Below the pieces are notes generated by a model, which had not been told where the DNA came from, made no database searches, and worked only from the letters and a program-made list of their open reading frames with translations. Shown in pieces: positions 47,310-57,693 of a stretch of DNA of 64,000 nt (position 1 is the first letter of the stretch; every line of letters starts with the position of its first letter). Source of the stretch: Amanita rubescens. Taxonomy: Eukaryota; Basidiomycota; Agaricomycetes; Agaricales; Amanitaceae. The translations under genes were made by a program, and so were the position numbers. The stretch covers positions 326,330 to 390,329 of the forward strand of contig WION01000026.1 of NCBI GenBank assembly GCA_015039365.1, given 5' to 3'.

Positions 47310-49217
47310 TGCCAGTTGAAGAAGCTGAGGTATGTAAGTGGATTGACAGATGAACAAAATTGGGATGGTGAGGGTGATGATAATGATTGAATTGACCTGA
47401 GTGTTGACATGTACAAGGTTTCTGATGCTTACTAGTAAACATATTGTGTCAAGCATTAAGTAGAGCACATTCTAAAGATTGATGTGATGAACAAATTAGG
47501 TGTGATTGTACAGGCAAAGTATTGAAATTGTCTGGTGCTGTTTTTAATTCTTCTATTTGTTTCTTGTTGTCATTAAAATATTCTATAGACAATTTTGTGC
47601 AACACTCCAAGTTGGATTGCACTCCCCTCTCACCTAAAAGACTGCATGTGTCAATTCAGCAGGTATAGTATGTACATTCTCTTGATCTTTGGTCCATTCT
47701 GACATTCCCCACAACTCCTAGCATGCCTTTTTTTCATTCCATCTATTTTTGTACTTGAAGAATCTTCTACTGATGATTAGAGTCTGAGTTTTTTATTTGT
47801 ATTTGAAAGTTTGACAATATGAGTAAAACCCTTGACTTCCATGTGAGAGTTGTGGCTACACCTTTTGTGATAAAACAATCACAAAATATGCCACTGATCA
47901 TAACAGGCTGCCAGAAGTTCATGAGAAGCCAATTTCATACCGCTGAAGCTGCCGAAGGATTTCCGAAGCCAACGTTGATAATAGTGTGTGTGTGCTGGGT
48001 ACACGAGTCCCCACTGAGTGGGGGTGGCCCGAACTGTGGGATGCACCCCCACACAATTTTACTTTCTACCACCGACAATGATCACCGCTCCATGCCACCT
48101 GCTACCCCAGAACCTTGCCAATCCCCTCCCCTACACTCCAACAGCATCTACATCACACTGAGACCAATTCTGAGACCACTGACAACCACCGAGCCCTACT
48201 GCCACTGCCGACTCCTTATTTGAATATCATTCTGAATCATTGACTACCTACACATGCTTGGACCCCACCGACACTTTCGTCTACACTACCACTGACATCT
48301 GCTGCTCTACTGACATCCCTCCCTTGCTTCCGACATCCCATCTCGTTCATCCACCAACGTGACACAGGTTGACGAGGACAACAACTCTTAAAAGTCCCCA
48401 GTGGGTGTAACATATTGATTCTGGCTATGCTGGAATCTGTAAGGACGGTGATCCTAATTGGGATGGAGCCCGGGAACTAAGCCATGGATGGGGAAGGATG
48501 GAGTATAACGGAGTCCGGGACTGAGTGGGGAAAGGCTAGGCTTCAGTGTGCAAGCTGTGCCATGCTAACGTGTGTCTTGCCTAAACTTCTGGAGAACGCT
48601 CTGGAGTCTGGGATGGAGTCTGGAGGGCGAGCGGTCTGGATGAGGTCTTAGACAATAAGAGACAGGGAGTCAATGCAAGATGGGGCACAATACAAGTTGA
48701 TATTTGGACTACTGTATGTGTACAAGTGAAACAAGGGGAGCTATGGCCATGTTCTGATGGGAACTAGCTAAGCATGGAAACTATGGAGATATGGAACAGA
48801 AAGTGGAGCTGAGCATATGGTACAAAGGGACAATGATACCAGTGATGCCCGAGATGAAACAAGAGGTGAAACAAGTATGGGAAATATGTAGAAAGGAACT
48901 TTGTGAATGTTAGGGAAAGTATGGAGTCCATGCACGGAGTTGTGACGGAGTTTTCAGAGTTTTGGCATAGGCTTGATATGAGATGCGACATGAGTGGAAA
49001 ATGGTCATGGGTATAGTCAGGAGTCCATCGGGGTCCAAGGTCACGGAGTTTGGGTGGAGTCCAGAACGGGATATGACAGAATTGATACTGAAACCCTTCC
49101 AACATCCAGACTCAGACCTCTGACACCTTGGACCCCCAAACCTTGGCATTGGAAACATATTGGACTGAGTAGCACATGAGGCACAGAGTACATATATTGT
49201 TGTAGCTAGTTTGTTAT
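47310..49217. other. Unassigned region before the copia element
   Basis: No supported gene. 48430-49100 is rich in GGAGT-type short repeats (GGAGTC, GGAGTT) and gives long frames on the minus strand only because stops are rare. It may be an old non-coding element. Confidence 0.3.
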
Positions 49218-49902
49218 TGTTGAACTTATAATATACGATATACATACAGTATATAGTAAATATAAGTGATATCATTAGTTTACACCAACTAATGTAATAA
49301 CGCTCAGTTACTTACTCGTCTCTCAACCAATCATATAGTGGATGATTGAGTGTGAGATAATATATTGACATGAGAATATATTCGACATATTCTCATACTC
49401 ATCTACCAATCATAATAGTGGATGATTGATGATGAGAACATATTCTGACAATGAGAATATCCTGAAGATATTCTCATAAGATCATCCAATCATAATAGTG
49501 GAACTATTGATGATGTGAATATATGTTGACATGAGAATAGAAGACATATATACGTTATGGTTATCAACCTATCGCATTGAAGATTGATAATGTGATGAGT
49601 CAGTCAATGTAATTGATGAGTCAAGTGCTGCGCAAAGCTGTGTATTGCTGTGGAATGACGCCTTATGAGTCAAATACCTTTGACTCATACTGATAAGACT
49701 CTTTGTACTTATTTGTAGTTTGGTAGTATATAAACTGTACTCTAGTAGCGTCAATCCTTATCCTATTATCCTCTCTACTGTCTACTGTTGAGCCCCAGCT
49801 CCAGTAAAGCTCTTAACAACTCCACACCACACTTGGTAAGTAGTACATTCCATGTACTATACTGCGCTGCTCGCTAGGGACTTGTTACCCCTAGTTTCAA
49901 CA
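49218..49902 (+). repeat. Presumed 5' LTR of the copia element
   Basis: The right end is set by TTTCAACA directly before the primer-binding site at 49903. The left end is uncertain: TGTTGAAC at 49218 or TGTTGACA at 49524 would each fit a TGTTGA...TCAACA terminus. A TATA box (TATATAAACTG) lies at about 49727. The part 49340-49540 holds three irregular repeats with small palindromes (CAATCAT/ATGATTG and GAGAATAT/ATATTCTC). Without the 3' LTR the boundaries cannot be proved. Confidence 0.5.
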
Positions 49903-49916
49903 GGTTATGGGCCCCG
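49903..49916 (+). other. Primer-binding site, half-tRNA initiator Met type
   Basis: GGTTATGGGCCCCG is complementary to CGGGGCCCATAACC, the anticodon-arm sequence (GGGCCCAUAACC) of eukaryotic initiator tRNA-Met. Drosophila copia is primed by an internally cleaved initiator tRNA in this way. Position directly after the LTR supports the reading. Confidence 0.65.
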
Positions 49917-51141
49917 AAACCAGACGCCTTTGGCGCTATTGGTTGTGAAGCCAAGCGACGCACACTCTCAAGTCATTGACGGAGAGAAAAGGTAAAACAA
50001 AGGTAACTGGGCGAGGCGCCCAGTGTGGTTTTCATTTTCTTGTTAGATTAGTCACCGCACTTGGCTAACCCTTCTGGGAAGTGAGGGATAGACTCAGAGT
50101 CATCCGCTTACCTGGATTGTATATGCCCGGACCCAGGGCAAAGGGGACCCCGTTAATTACTCAGCGGTCTAAATTACGAGTATCCCTGTACAAGGGACAG
50201 TCTTGGATGACGTTAAAAACTGGCCTAGATCGCCTTAAAAATCTCGCAGTGGACCATTACTGCGTCAATAGAAATTGGCTCACTCGTGAAGTGTGAACTT
50301 CACCAATTATTACCTACCGTATAAAAGGGTGACGTCCCACACTGTATTCCACTTGGGCAGTGTGATGTGATTGGACGTATTGAACCACGCTATACCATCA
50401 TCAGGATTTTTGATCCTGTAAAATACCTAATATATGTACAAGTAATAATAGATTCTAGTATAAGGGGTGAGATGAGGTCTCATTGTGGACCATACACTCT
50501 GCCTATCGAGAATGCGCCCTTAGGGACTTCTCTAGATTAGGAATACACTCAGCTGTAACCCAGCGGTGTCTAGATTAATTCTTAATACTTGTACATACAC
50601 GTCTAGTGGGGGATTGAGACCTCATAGACCATCTAAGTGATGGACTTATCTCATGCATTTGGGAATGCAGTCGTTATCGTCATGGTTATTCCAGAGATTA
50701 AACGGTTATCATTTGATCGTTTAAGAAGGGACAAGGGCCGATCCCCGAGTCTTTAATCTATTGTCAGACGCTTGGGTTGGCTATTCTTACCTACATTGGA
50801 TCATATCCCACGCAAATATAATACTGCATTATTAGATGCTAAAAACATCAAAGTGGATACCAATGTGACATAGATCTTGGTTAATATAACACCTTTCATA
50901 ATGATTAGTACCAAATTCAACATGCATGACAAGAAGAAACAATGATGTGTGAAACTTGTGCCGAAAACATCCAATTTGCGTACAAATTATCTGTTTTTCA
51001 GGGATTAGTAAGAGCTGAAGGCTCTTAACGCCCATTCCTTTCTTTTGATTCATTCAAAAATCTTATCCAAAGAACTATGTGATGATTAAACCTCCTGATT
51101 TCAGCAAAATTTTAAAATCAATTTTTTCATTTTATATAAAA
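49917..51141 (+). other. Copia 5' leader
   Basis: About 1.2 kb between the primer-binding site and the first long ORF, with no ORF above about 70 codons and no recognisable domain. A TTTTATATAAAA sequence ends just before the ATG at 51142. Confidence 0.5.
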
Positions 51142-52395
51142 ATGTCGTTTGTAAACTCTTTTTCGCCGTTGCCTTCTGCTGGCGGTGCCCTTGGCACTCC
51201 AATTTCTTCGAGGACAGTCCCCTCTCGGACTACCCCGAACAATTTGCCCGGCTCTGGCGCCCGGCGCCTTCAGGCACCCGTTAGGGCCTTACCAAAGAAC
51301 TCACCGCCGCCTGCAAAGGCACAGGTACCAGAAATAGTACCTTCATTACGTATTCCTGTTCCGACTTCTGCGCCTCAAGCTGTGAGGCTTAATAGGAACT
51401 ATAAAAAGTATCCTGTTCCCATGGGCTCACACCCATATATGCCTCATGCAGCAAAAGGCTGCCACTGTTCGCATCCCGATGCGATACATCATGTACACCG
51501 CTGTGTACAAAAAGTCGTCTTCGACTATAAAGGAATCCCGACGGCTCCCAAATCAATGCAGAGCCCAACAGGTCAGTCTTCTAGAAATACTAGGTGTGCA
51601 TCTTTATCTCATAAAGATAATCTAGTCTCTTACGCCAAGGCTGCAAAGGCTGTTGGGCCAATCTCTCGTCCACAAGGACGACCTATTATCGTCAACAAAG
51701 GTTGGCGATATAACAAAGATCGTGGATCGCCTTGGATCCACAACGCTAAACCGGAAGAGTGGTCCTATGGACCACCAAACCATGCCCATGTCCAATTCAG
51801 ACCAGTCACCAAAACCGACTGGCATAAGGGTAATCGTCAATGGAAAAATAAAACGAATATCCCTAATGCTTTGGATTCGGATGCGTACCGCCAACATTTC
51901 CTTGGCATCGCATCTGACGAAAGGGGCAGAATTCCTCTTCTGGAGGAGATCACTCAAATATACAAGAAAGGAAAGGTAAATACACCTTTTAACATATATA
52001 AGACCCAACTAAAACGTAATACAGAACAAAAAGGATGGCGAAAGTCAACAACACCTACCTGGAGTAGATGCGCCCCCAACATTGCAAGTTGGGGATATAT
52101 CGTATCTAAAACTCGAGCCGAAAGCAGAGCGGCTGGAGTGTTTCCTTCAAATCAAGAGGGAACCGAAGTGAAAAGGGTTGTTGACGAATATAGTAATGAT
52201 ATGGGAATATGGCAGGAAACTGGAAGGCTTCCCGGACGGTATAAAGATTTTCCTCACATAAAATTACCTAAAGAATCTATTTTCAACAGACTTGTTGATG
52301 ATAGAGACAATAGGAGGGCTAGATTCGCATCTAACCCTGTGACGGAAATTCGATATTACATACCTGAAAGGACGTGTAAAAAAGATATTCCCTAG
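51142..52395 (+). CDS. Extra ORF upstream of gag in the copia element
   Basis: A 417-residue open frame, 191 bp before gag and on the same strand. The start is taken at ATG 51142 (context AAAATGTCG, like the gag start AAAATGTCT) rather than 51079. The N-terminal hundred residues are Pro/Ser/Ala/Arg-rich and probably disordered. A Cys/His cluster GCHCSHPDAIHHVHRC at about 106-121 could bind zinc. Then come aromatic and basic segments (GWRYNKDRGSPWIHN, EEWSYGPPNHAHVQF) and a charged C-terminus. It has no gag, protease, integrase, RT or envelope-type features and no membrane segment. It is unbroken while the downstream pol has decayed. Function unknown; an RNA-binding or gag-related accessory role is only a guess. 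Confidence 0.65.
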   Translation: MSFVNSFSPLPSAGGALGTPISSRTVPSRTTPNNLPGSGARRLQAPVRALPKNSPPPAKAQVPEIVPSLRIPVPTSAPQAVRLNRNYKKYPVPMGSHPYMPHAAKGCHCSHPDAIHHVHRCVQKVVFDYKGIPTAPKSMQSPTGQSSRNTRCASLSHKDNLVSYAKAAKAVGPISRPQGRPIIVNKGWRYNKDRGSPWIHNAKPEEWSYGPPNHAHVQFRPVTKTDWHKGNRQWKNKTNIPNALDSDAYRQHFLGIASDERGRIPLLEEITQIYKKGKVNTPFNIYKTQLKRNTEQKGWRKSTTPTWSRCAPNIASWGYIVSKTRAESRAAGVFPSNQEGTEVKRVVDEYSNDMGIWQETGRLPGRYKDFPHIKLPKESIFNRLVDDRDNRRARFASNPVTEIRYYIPERTCKKDIP

Positions 52396-52586
52396 TTTAC
52401 TTTCTAGTATTGACACTAGATAGTAAAATACTATATTCTTGTCATTTCTGACATGAACAACATTAAGCTTAAGAAATCAGGACAGAAATTAAATCATCAC
52501 ATATATTCTTATGCCTTATTATTATTTGAACCTTTTCTTATGAAAAATCTTCTTAGATTTTAAACAAACTTAACCAAAGTAAGAAA

Positions 52587-53231
52587 ATGTCTTCTTCCAA
52601 TTTGATAAACTCCATTGTTCCTGTTCTTACCGGATCAAATTGGCTTGCATTCAAAAGACTTATGACTGCGTACTTAAACAGTCAAGGTCTTGGTGCACAT
52701 ATTGATCCTAAACTTGACTGGCCCAGAGATCTTGAACCTTCTGAAAAAGAAGCGATCAAGACATCTGACATAAAGCCAGATCAGTTAAAAACCCTTAAAG
52801 AAATTCGCAAAGAATATGTTGAATTCAAAGAGGACAATATGAAAGCTAAGGGTTACATTACCTTAAAACTAGCACCTAATCTAGTACACCTTGTTGACGA
52901 TAAAAATGACAAAGCTGAAACTCTTTGGAAAACTCTAAAGGATAAATTCGGCAAACAAGGTTTAGCTGCCATGTTTGGACTCTATAGACAAATTGTTGAT
53001 TGGAAACTCAAAGAGAATTCCAATCCAAATACTCAAGTCCCGGATCTTATGGACTTGATTAATAGAGTATCAAACCAAGGTGTAACCTTAACCGTCAAAA
53101 TGCAAATTATGACGATCCTGCATGCTTTACCACCTTCATGGGACAGCTTTGTCGCAAACCTGTTGGCACATTCAACAGATGATGACACTGTTGACGCATT
53201 CCTTAGTCTCATATCTGAGGAATGGTCCTGA
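52587..53231 (+). CDS. gag: Copia gag polyprotein region
   Basis: 214 residues to an in-frame TGA. The text LTGSNWLAFKRLMTAYLNSQ, AETLWKTLKDKFGKQG and ILHALPPSWDSFV is that of the copia-type gag (UBN2/DUF4219-like), the structural protein of the virus-like particle. No CX2CX4HX4C zinc knuckle is visible here or just downstream. The frame continues after the TGA into pol, so the stop is either a mutation or a readthrough site. Confidence 0.85.
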   Translation: MSSSNLINSIVPVLTGSNWLAFKRLMTAYLNSQGLGAHIDPKLDWPRDLEPSEKEAIKTSDIKPDQLKTLKEIRKEYVEFKEDNMKAKGYITLKLAPNLVHLVDDKNDKAETLWKTLKDKFGKQGLAAMFGLYRQIVDWKLKENSNPNTQVPDLMDLINRVSNQGVTLTVKMQIMTILHALPPSWDSFVANLLAHSTDDDTVDAFLSLISEEWS

Positions 53232-55679
53232 AGGAAAGGTAACAGGAACAATGCCAATACTTCTGTTGTCACGAGAGGGAATAAACATTCTAACTCTCAA
53301 GTAGTTGCAAATATGGCATGCCAACAATTGCAACAAGGACAACCTCACACCCCCTGGACTCCATATCGTGGAAAGTCCTTTCGAGGCAGAGGTGGAAGAA
53401 AACCAATGGGAAATCAAAGAAACCCAACACAACATACTTCGACAGGTGGACCATCTAATGGACCAAAACATACACCTGGCCAATCTCAGACTCCTTTTAG
53501 ACCCCAATGGGCTGGTCAAATCCCTAATCAGTCTAAAGGACCAAATTGGGAACGCAATAAGGCAGCTAAAGCAAAGAATCGTGCGAATAAACTTGCTGCT
53601 CGCACAGCAGCTCAATCAACACTTGGTTCTGGGCATGCTATGGCATCTTCGACATCAGCATCTTTACCTCTGATTGCCAGAATTGGAGATCAGGTAATGA
53701 CAGATTTTGATGAAGAATTTGTCCCCAAGATTTACAAGTACAAAGGTACTCGTGCGGTTCCCACGGACGACTTCATGGGGAAGATTGATGAGATATCCGA
53801 AGATTCAGGAGATTCTGTATCCAGAGATGTACAAAAAGTACGAACTGAAACAACAGACTACTCTGATATCTTTGATTCTGCAATATTTGCAGATACTAAG
53901 GATGCTCAAAGTTTGGACGATCTTGCTAGTCCTATCTTTGCTTCCCCTAGTATATCCCATCATCAAACCGATAATGAAGGATATCAAACAGATAATGAAT
54001 CACATCAATCTGAGGCCAATTCTTCAGGGTATGAAGGACTTTATACTGATGAAGAGCCTGAGGAACCAATGCCTGGTTCCTTTGATGATGATGAAAGAAT
54101 AAGTTGGTGGTATGTACATACTAGACAATATTATGTGGATCAAGTTCGACGAGCTAATTTGGAAGCTCGAAGAATGAATACTAATGCACGCACTTTAGAA
54201 CACTTACAAGAAATGGTTAGAGGGATGGTAATTGACCAAGACACTGTATCCCTCCGACCAGAATCTGTAAGTTCATCAGATTTAAATTATTTTTACCAAT
54301 CTGATCAAGATTCTGTTTACCATATGGCTCCAGAATCTATGGCATCATCCCAAATCCCAACAAGGCCGGTTACGCCTTATGAAGATTTTTTCAATTTATA
54401 CGATTATCCAACTAATCGTACTATTGACACTGTACCGGTAATACCATCTAATGTTCCGATTGTATACCCTACACCAAGAAGATCTACTGATCTTCGAAAT
54501 TTATATTATTTTGATGCCAATATGTGTGAAAACTTAAATAATCATCAAAGAATAGCTCGTCTTTATGATCAGAATTATATAGATGAACTCTATGATCAAA
54601 CAATAAGTGAATTAAATGAAAGATGTGCTAATGTAATAAACATTGGACATCTTCACGATCCATATAGTCTACTTTGTGATAAATCACCTTCTTGCAGATG
54701 TCCTGAATGTTATAAAAATAATAAAGGACTTACAATATGGATGTGTGACTCAGGTGCATCACATCATTTTACTGCACACTTAGAAGATTTTGTCAGCTAT
54801 AAAAAATATGAAGTTCCTACTTCAGTATTTACAGCTGATAATCAAGCAGATATATTAGGTATAGGGACTGTGATTTTGAATCACACTCTTAAAAATGGTT
54901 CAGTTTCAAGATTGAAACTTTATCCGGTCCTCCATATGCCAAGTGCCACACTACGACTAATAAGCAATGGAACATTGTGTAAACAAGGTTTTATTGCAAA
55001 ACAAGATAATGATAGGATTTCTTTCTACAGAGAAGGCTCTGAAAACACATCACTGGAAGGATTTCCAGGAGATGGTAACAAAACATTAATGTGGACTGAA
55101 GGTCAAATAATTAAACCTTCAAATTATAAAATAATGATGACCACTATTAATGTTGTTGGATATGAAATTTGGCATCAACGGATGGGTCATCCTAGCCAAC
55201 AAATATTAAAACTAGGCTCTAAAAACTTAGAGGGTTTCCCTCCCTTAACAATTCCTAAAAACTTAGAACCTTGTAACGGTTGTCTAAAAGGAAAAGCTGT
55301 TTCACAAAGCTTTCCTCTTTCAGAAAAATGTGCTACCCAACCCTTTGAACGTATACACTGTGACTTGATGACTTTTCCAATACAATCTTATCATAAACAA
55401 AAATATTTACTTGTAATATTTGATGATTGTACATCACATGTATGGGTAAAACCATTACAGAAAAAGTCTAACGTCGCTGTAGTATTTGAAGGATGGCACA
55501 AACAAATATACAACCAATATGGATATAACTTGAAAATCGTTCGTTCCGATCGAGGGGGCAAATTTATGTCCACAAGTATACAAGATTACTTAACTGATGT
55601 AGGAATCATTCATGAAAAATCTACTCCATATATACATCAACAAAATGGAAAGGTTGAACGCATGAATAGAACACTTTGA
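53232..55679 (+). pseudogene. pol: Copia pol: protease, GAG-pre-integrase, integrase (broken)
   Basis: In frame with gag after its TGA (first ATG at 53313). An Arg/Gly-rich basic segment (FRGRGGRKPMGNQR) is followed by a long acidic, Ser/Asp-rich spacer of about 400 residues, unusual between gag and protease. Next come a CRCPEC cluster, the aspartic protease active site MCDSGASHHFT, the pre-integrase HQRMGHPS...CNGCLKGK, and the integrase core with catalytic residues in HCDL, RSDRGGKF and GKVERMN. The reading stops at 55679 beside the MITE insertion. The protein cannot be complete because integrase and everything after it are separated from this frame. Confidence 0.88.
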
Positions 55680-55701
55680 AGCATTGAGATTACATGCTTC
55701 A

Positions 55702-56527
55702 TAGTGTTTAAAAGTCCGGTTCGGTCCGGTTTTTCATGCTATTTTTGGCACAACCGGACCCCAACCGGTTTTTCGGACTTTCCCATTTGGGTGCAACCGG
55801 ACCAAAACCGGTGAAAACCAGTCTTGCAGCATTGCCAGCAGGCTGCGCAACCGGTCGCAACCGGTTTTCACTCAAAACCGCTTATGTAATAGTGAAAAAT
55901 CGAATTTTAATAATATATAAGTAGATGACATCCTAAAATGCCAAAGTAGGCTATGTTGTGGGCATTGAATATGTCATTTTTCAAGATCTGACAGTTACTA
56001 AAGGAATACAAGGGGCTGCATGGGTGGATGCGTAAATGAGCACTTGGATGACATTGCCAAAATTAGCTAAAGTGATGTCATTTGCTAAAATTAGACTAAA
56101 GCAAATCAAGCAATGTCATTGATATGTTATATAAGTGCACTAAGCTTATTCTAAGGGGTTTGAGGCTATGTTGTAGGCAATAGATATGTTAATTTTTGAG
56201 ATCTGACAGTCATTACATTAATACAAGGGGTTGCATAGGTGGATGCACAAATGGGAGCCTGGGTGACATTGCTAAAATTAGTGCAACTTCTAATTTTAGT
56301 AGCGTCATCCGACTACCCACTGGCCAATCCACCCCTCTAACCCTCCAAACGGTTGCCGAAAAAGACCAGTTGCAACCGGTCTTTGACATCTGGCCCAAAT
56401 CCTCGGACCGAAACCGTTTTGAGGCTGTAGGTGGCAAAACCGGCAACCGCGGTTTGGTTGCAACCGATACCGGTCTGGTCCGGTTACCGGTTTTTTGCCG
56501 GTCCTTTAACCGGACTTTAAAACACTA
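55702..56527 (+). mobile_element. hAT-type MITE in copia integrase, copy 1
   Basis: The inverted ends are TAGTGTTTAAAAGTCCGG (left) and CCGGACTTTAAAACACTA (right), flanked by a perfect 8-bp duplication ATGCTTCA (55694-55701 and 56528-56535). Removing the element rejoins the integrase text. Both end regions (about 200 bp each) are packed with AACCGG/CCGGTT motifs, while the AT-rich centre has none. No transposase is encoded; the 110-codon frame at its right end is a by-product. It is nearly identical to the inverted copy at 58220-59057. Confidence 0.93.
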
Positions 56528-56535
56528 ATGCTTCA

Positions 56536-57693
56536 TGCCCTCAATCTTGGTGGAACTTTGCGATCGAAACTGCCGTACATGTTTATAATCGAACTCCACT
56601 TAGACGAACCAAATGGAAGACCCCTGTTGAAAATCTTACTGGAAAGAAACCTGATGTTTCTTACTTTAAGATATTCGGATCTAAAGCTTGGGTATTTATC
56701 CCACATGAATCGCGCGAAAATAAATTATCACCAAGGTCTGAAATAATGACCTTTATTGGATACGAACCAAATGCAAAAGCATACCACTTCATGACAAATA
56801 CAAATCAACTTCGAGTATCCACCCAAGCTGAATTTGATGAAACCAAATTTCCAAGAGCCAAACCTCAAGATGAAAATTATACAAAAAACTTGGACCCTAT
56901 CAGGCCTATTGAGCAGGATAATTCTGAAAACTCAGATAAAAATATCTCTGATGGTAAGCCAGATAATATAGGAGATATTTCATCTGAACAGCAGCATTCA
57001 GATGATGATTTCTTTGATTTCAACTTTGAAAATCATTCTAGTTCTGATTCATCAGATAATGATGATGATGACACTAAATGGGATGATAAATTAGAATCTT
57101 TCTTTGAAAAGAAAGATACATCTTCAAAAGACAAAGGTGCTGAATTAAATCAACCTACAGGTGTTGAATTAGATCTACCTGTACAAAGTCTTAAAGATAA
57201 ACCTACTAAAGGAAAAGGCAAAGGAACTGCTAAAAAACCTGTAGAACCTACTCGAAGATCTGAAAGATTTCGAAAACCAGTTATACAGAAAGACAATGCT
57301 TATGGTAATAAAACACCATTAGAAATTGAAAAAGAAATTACAGAAGAACAAGATGTTGTTCGTGAATTGATTCAAGATCTTAAAGAAAAAGATAAATCTG
57401 ATCCAAGACTTGATGTTACAATCAGATATTCTCTCAGATCTAGAATACGACAACACATTGATAAAGTTAAATTACTTTATTCAACATTACACAATGCTCA
57501 AATTAATGAAATGTCAAGTCTCATTAAAGAGCAAGGTAATGGTTTTCTGAATTACTTACTCGCACAAGCAATTCCTGCCATTGATATTTCAAGAGATAAT
57601 ATCAGAGAATATCAATACAAAGATATTCAAAAAGTCAAAATTACTGATCCCAAATCTTATGAACATTGGGAAACAGCAATGAATGACTTGTAG
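56536..57693 (+). pseudogene. pol: Copia pol, end of integrase and linker before RT
   Basis: Continuation of the polyprotein after the MITE: LHALNLGGTL, then a one-base loss near 56565, then VHVYNRTPLRRTKW, KIFGSKAWVFIPHESR and a frame open to 57693. The region after FIGYEPNAKAYHF is a long acidic then Lys-rich linker (RRSERFRKPV). It ends at YEHWETAMNDL, normally the very start of copia reverse transcriptase, followed by a stop in unrelated sequence. RT and RNase H are absent. Confidence 0.85.

Larger units (their letters stand above)
49218..57693 (+). mobile_element. Ty1/copia retrotransposon, 5' part, interrupted and truncated
   Basis: The order is a presumed 5' LTR, a primer-binding site, a long leader, an extra ORF (51142-52395), gag (52587-53231), then protease, GAG-pre-integrase and integrase (to 55679) and the linker after integrase (56536-57693). 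The integrase-before-RT order is the copia order. The copy is dead: an in-frame TGA separates gag and pol, a hAT MITE sits in the integrase (55702-56527), a one-base frameshift lies near 56565, and the element stops where reverse transcriptase should start (57693), replaced by other sequence. No 3' LTR is in the window. Confidence 0.9.

Noticed and set aside
48764..49275. Minus ORFs of 113 and 121 codons
   Set aside because: Located in GGAGT-rich sequence where stops are rare on the minus strand; overlapping frames and no domain.
51622..52008. 128-codon minus ORF
   Set aside because: Antisense shadow of the extra copia ORF.
56196..56528. 110-codon ORF, with relative at 58219-58563
   Set aside because: Lies in the CCGGTT-rich end of the MITE in both copies, with a 12-bp in-frame indel in the motif. 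It is explained by the repeat composition, not by coding.
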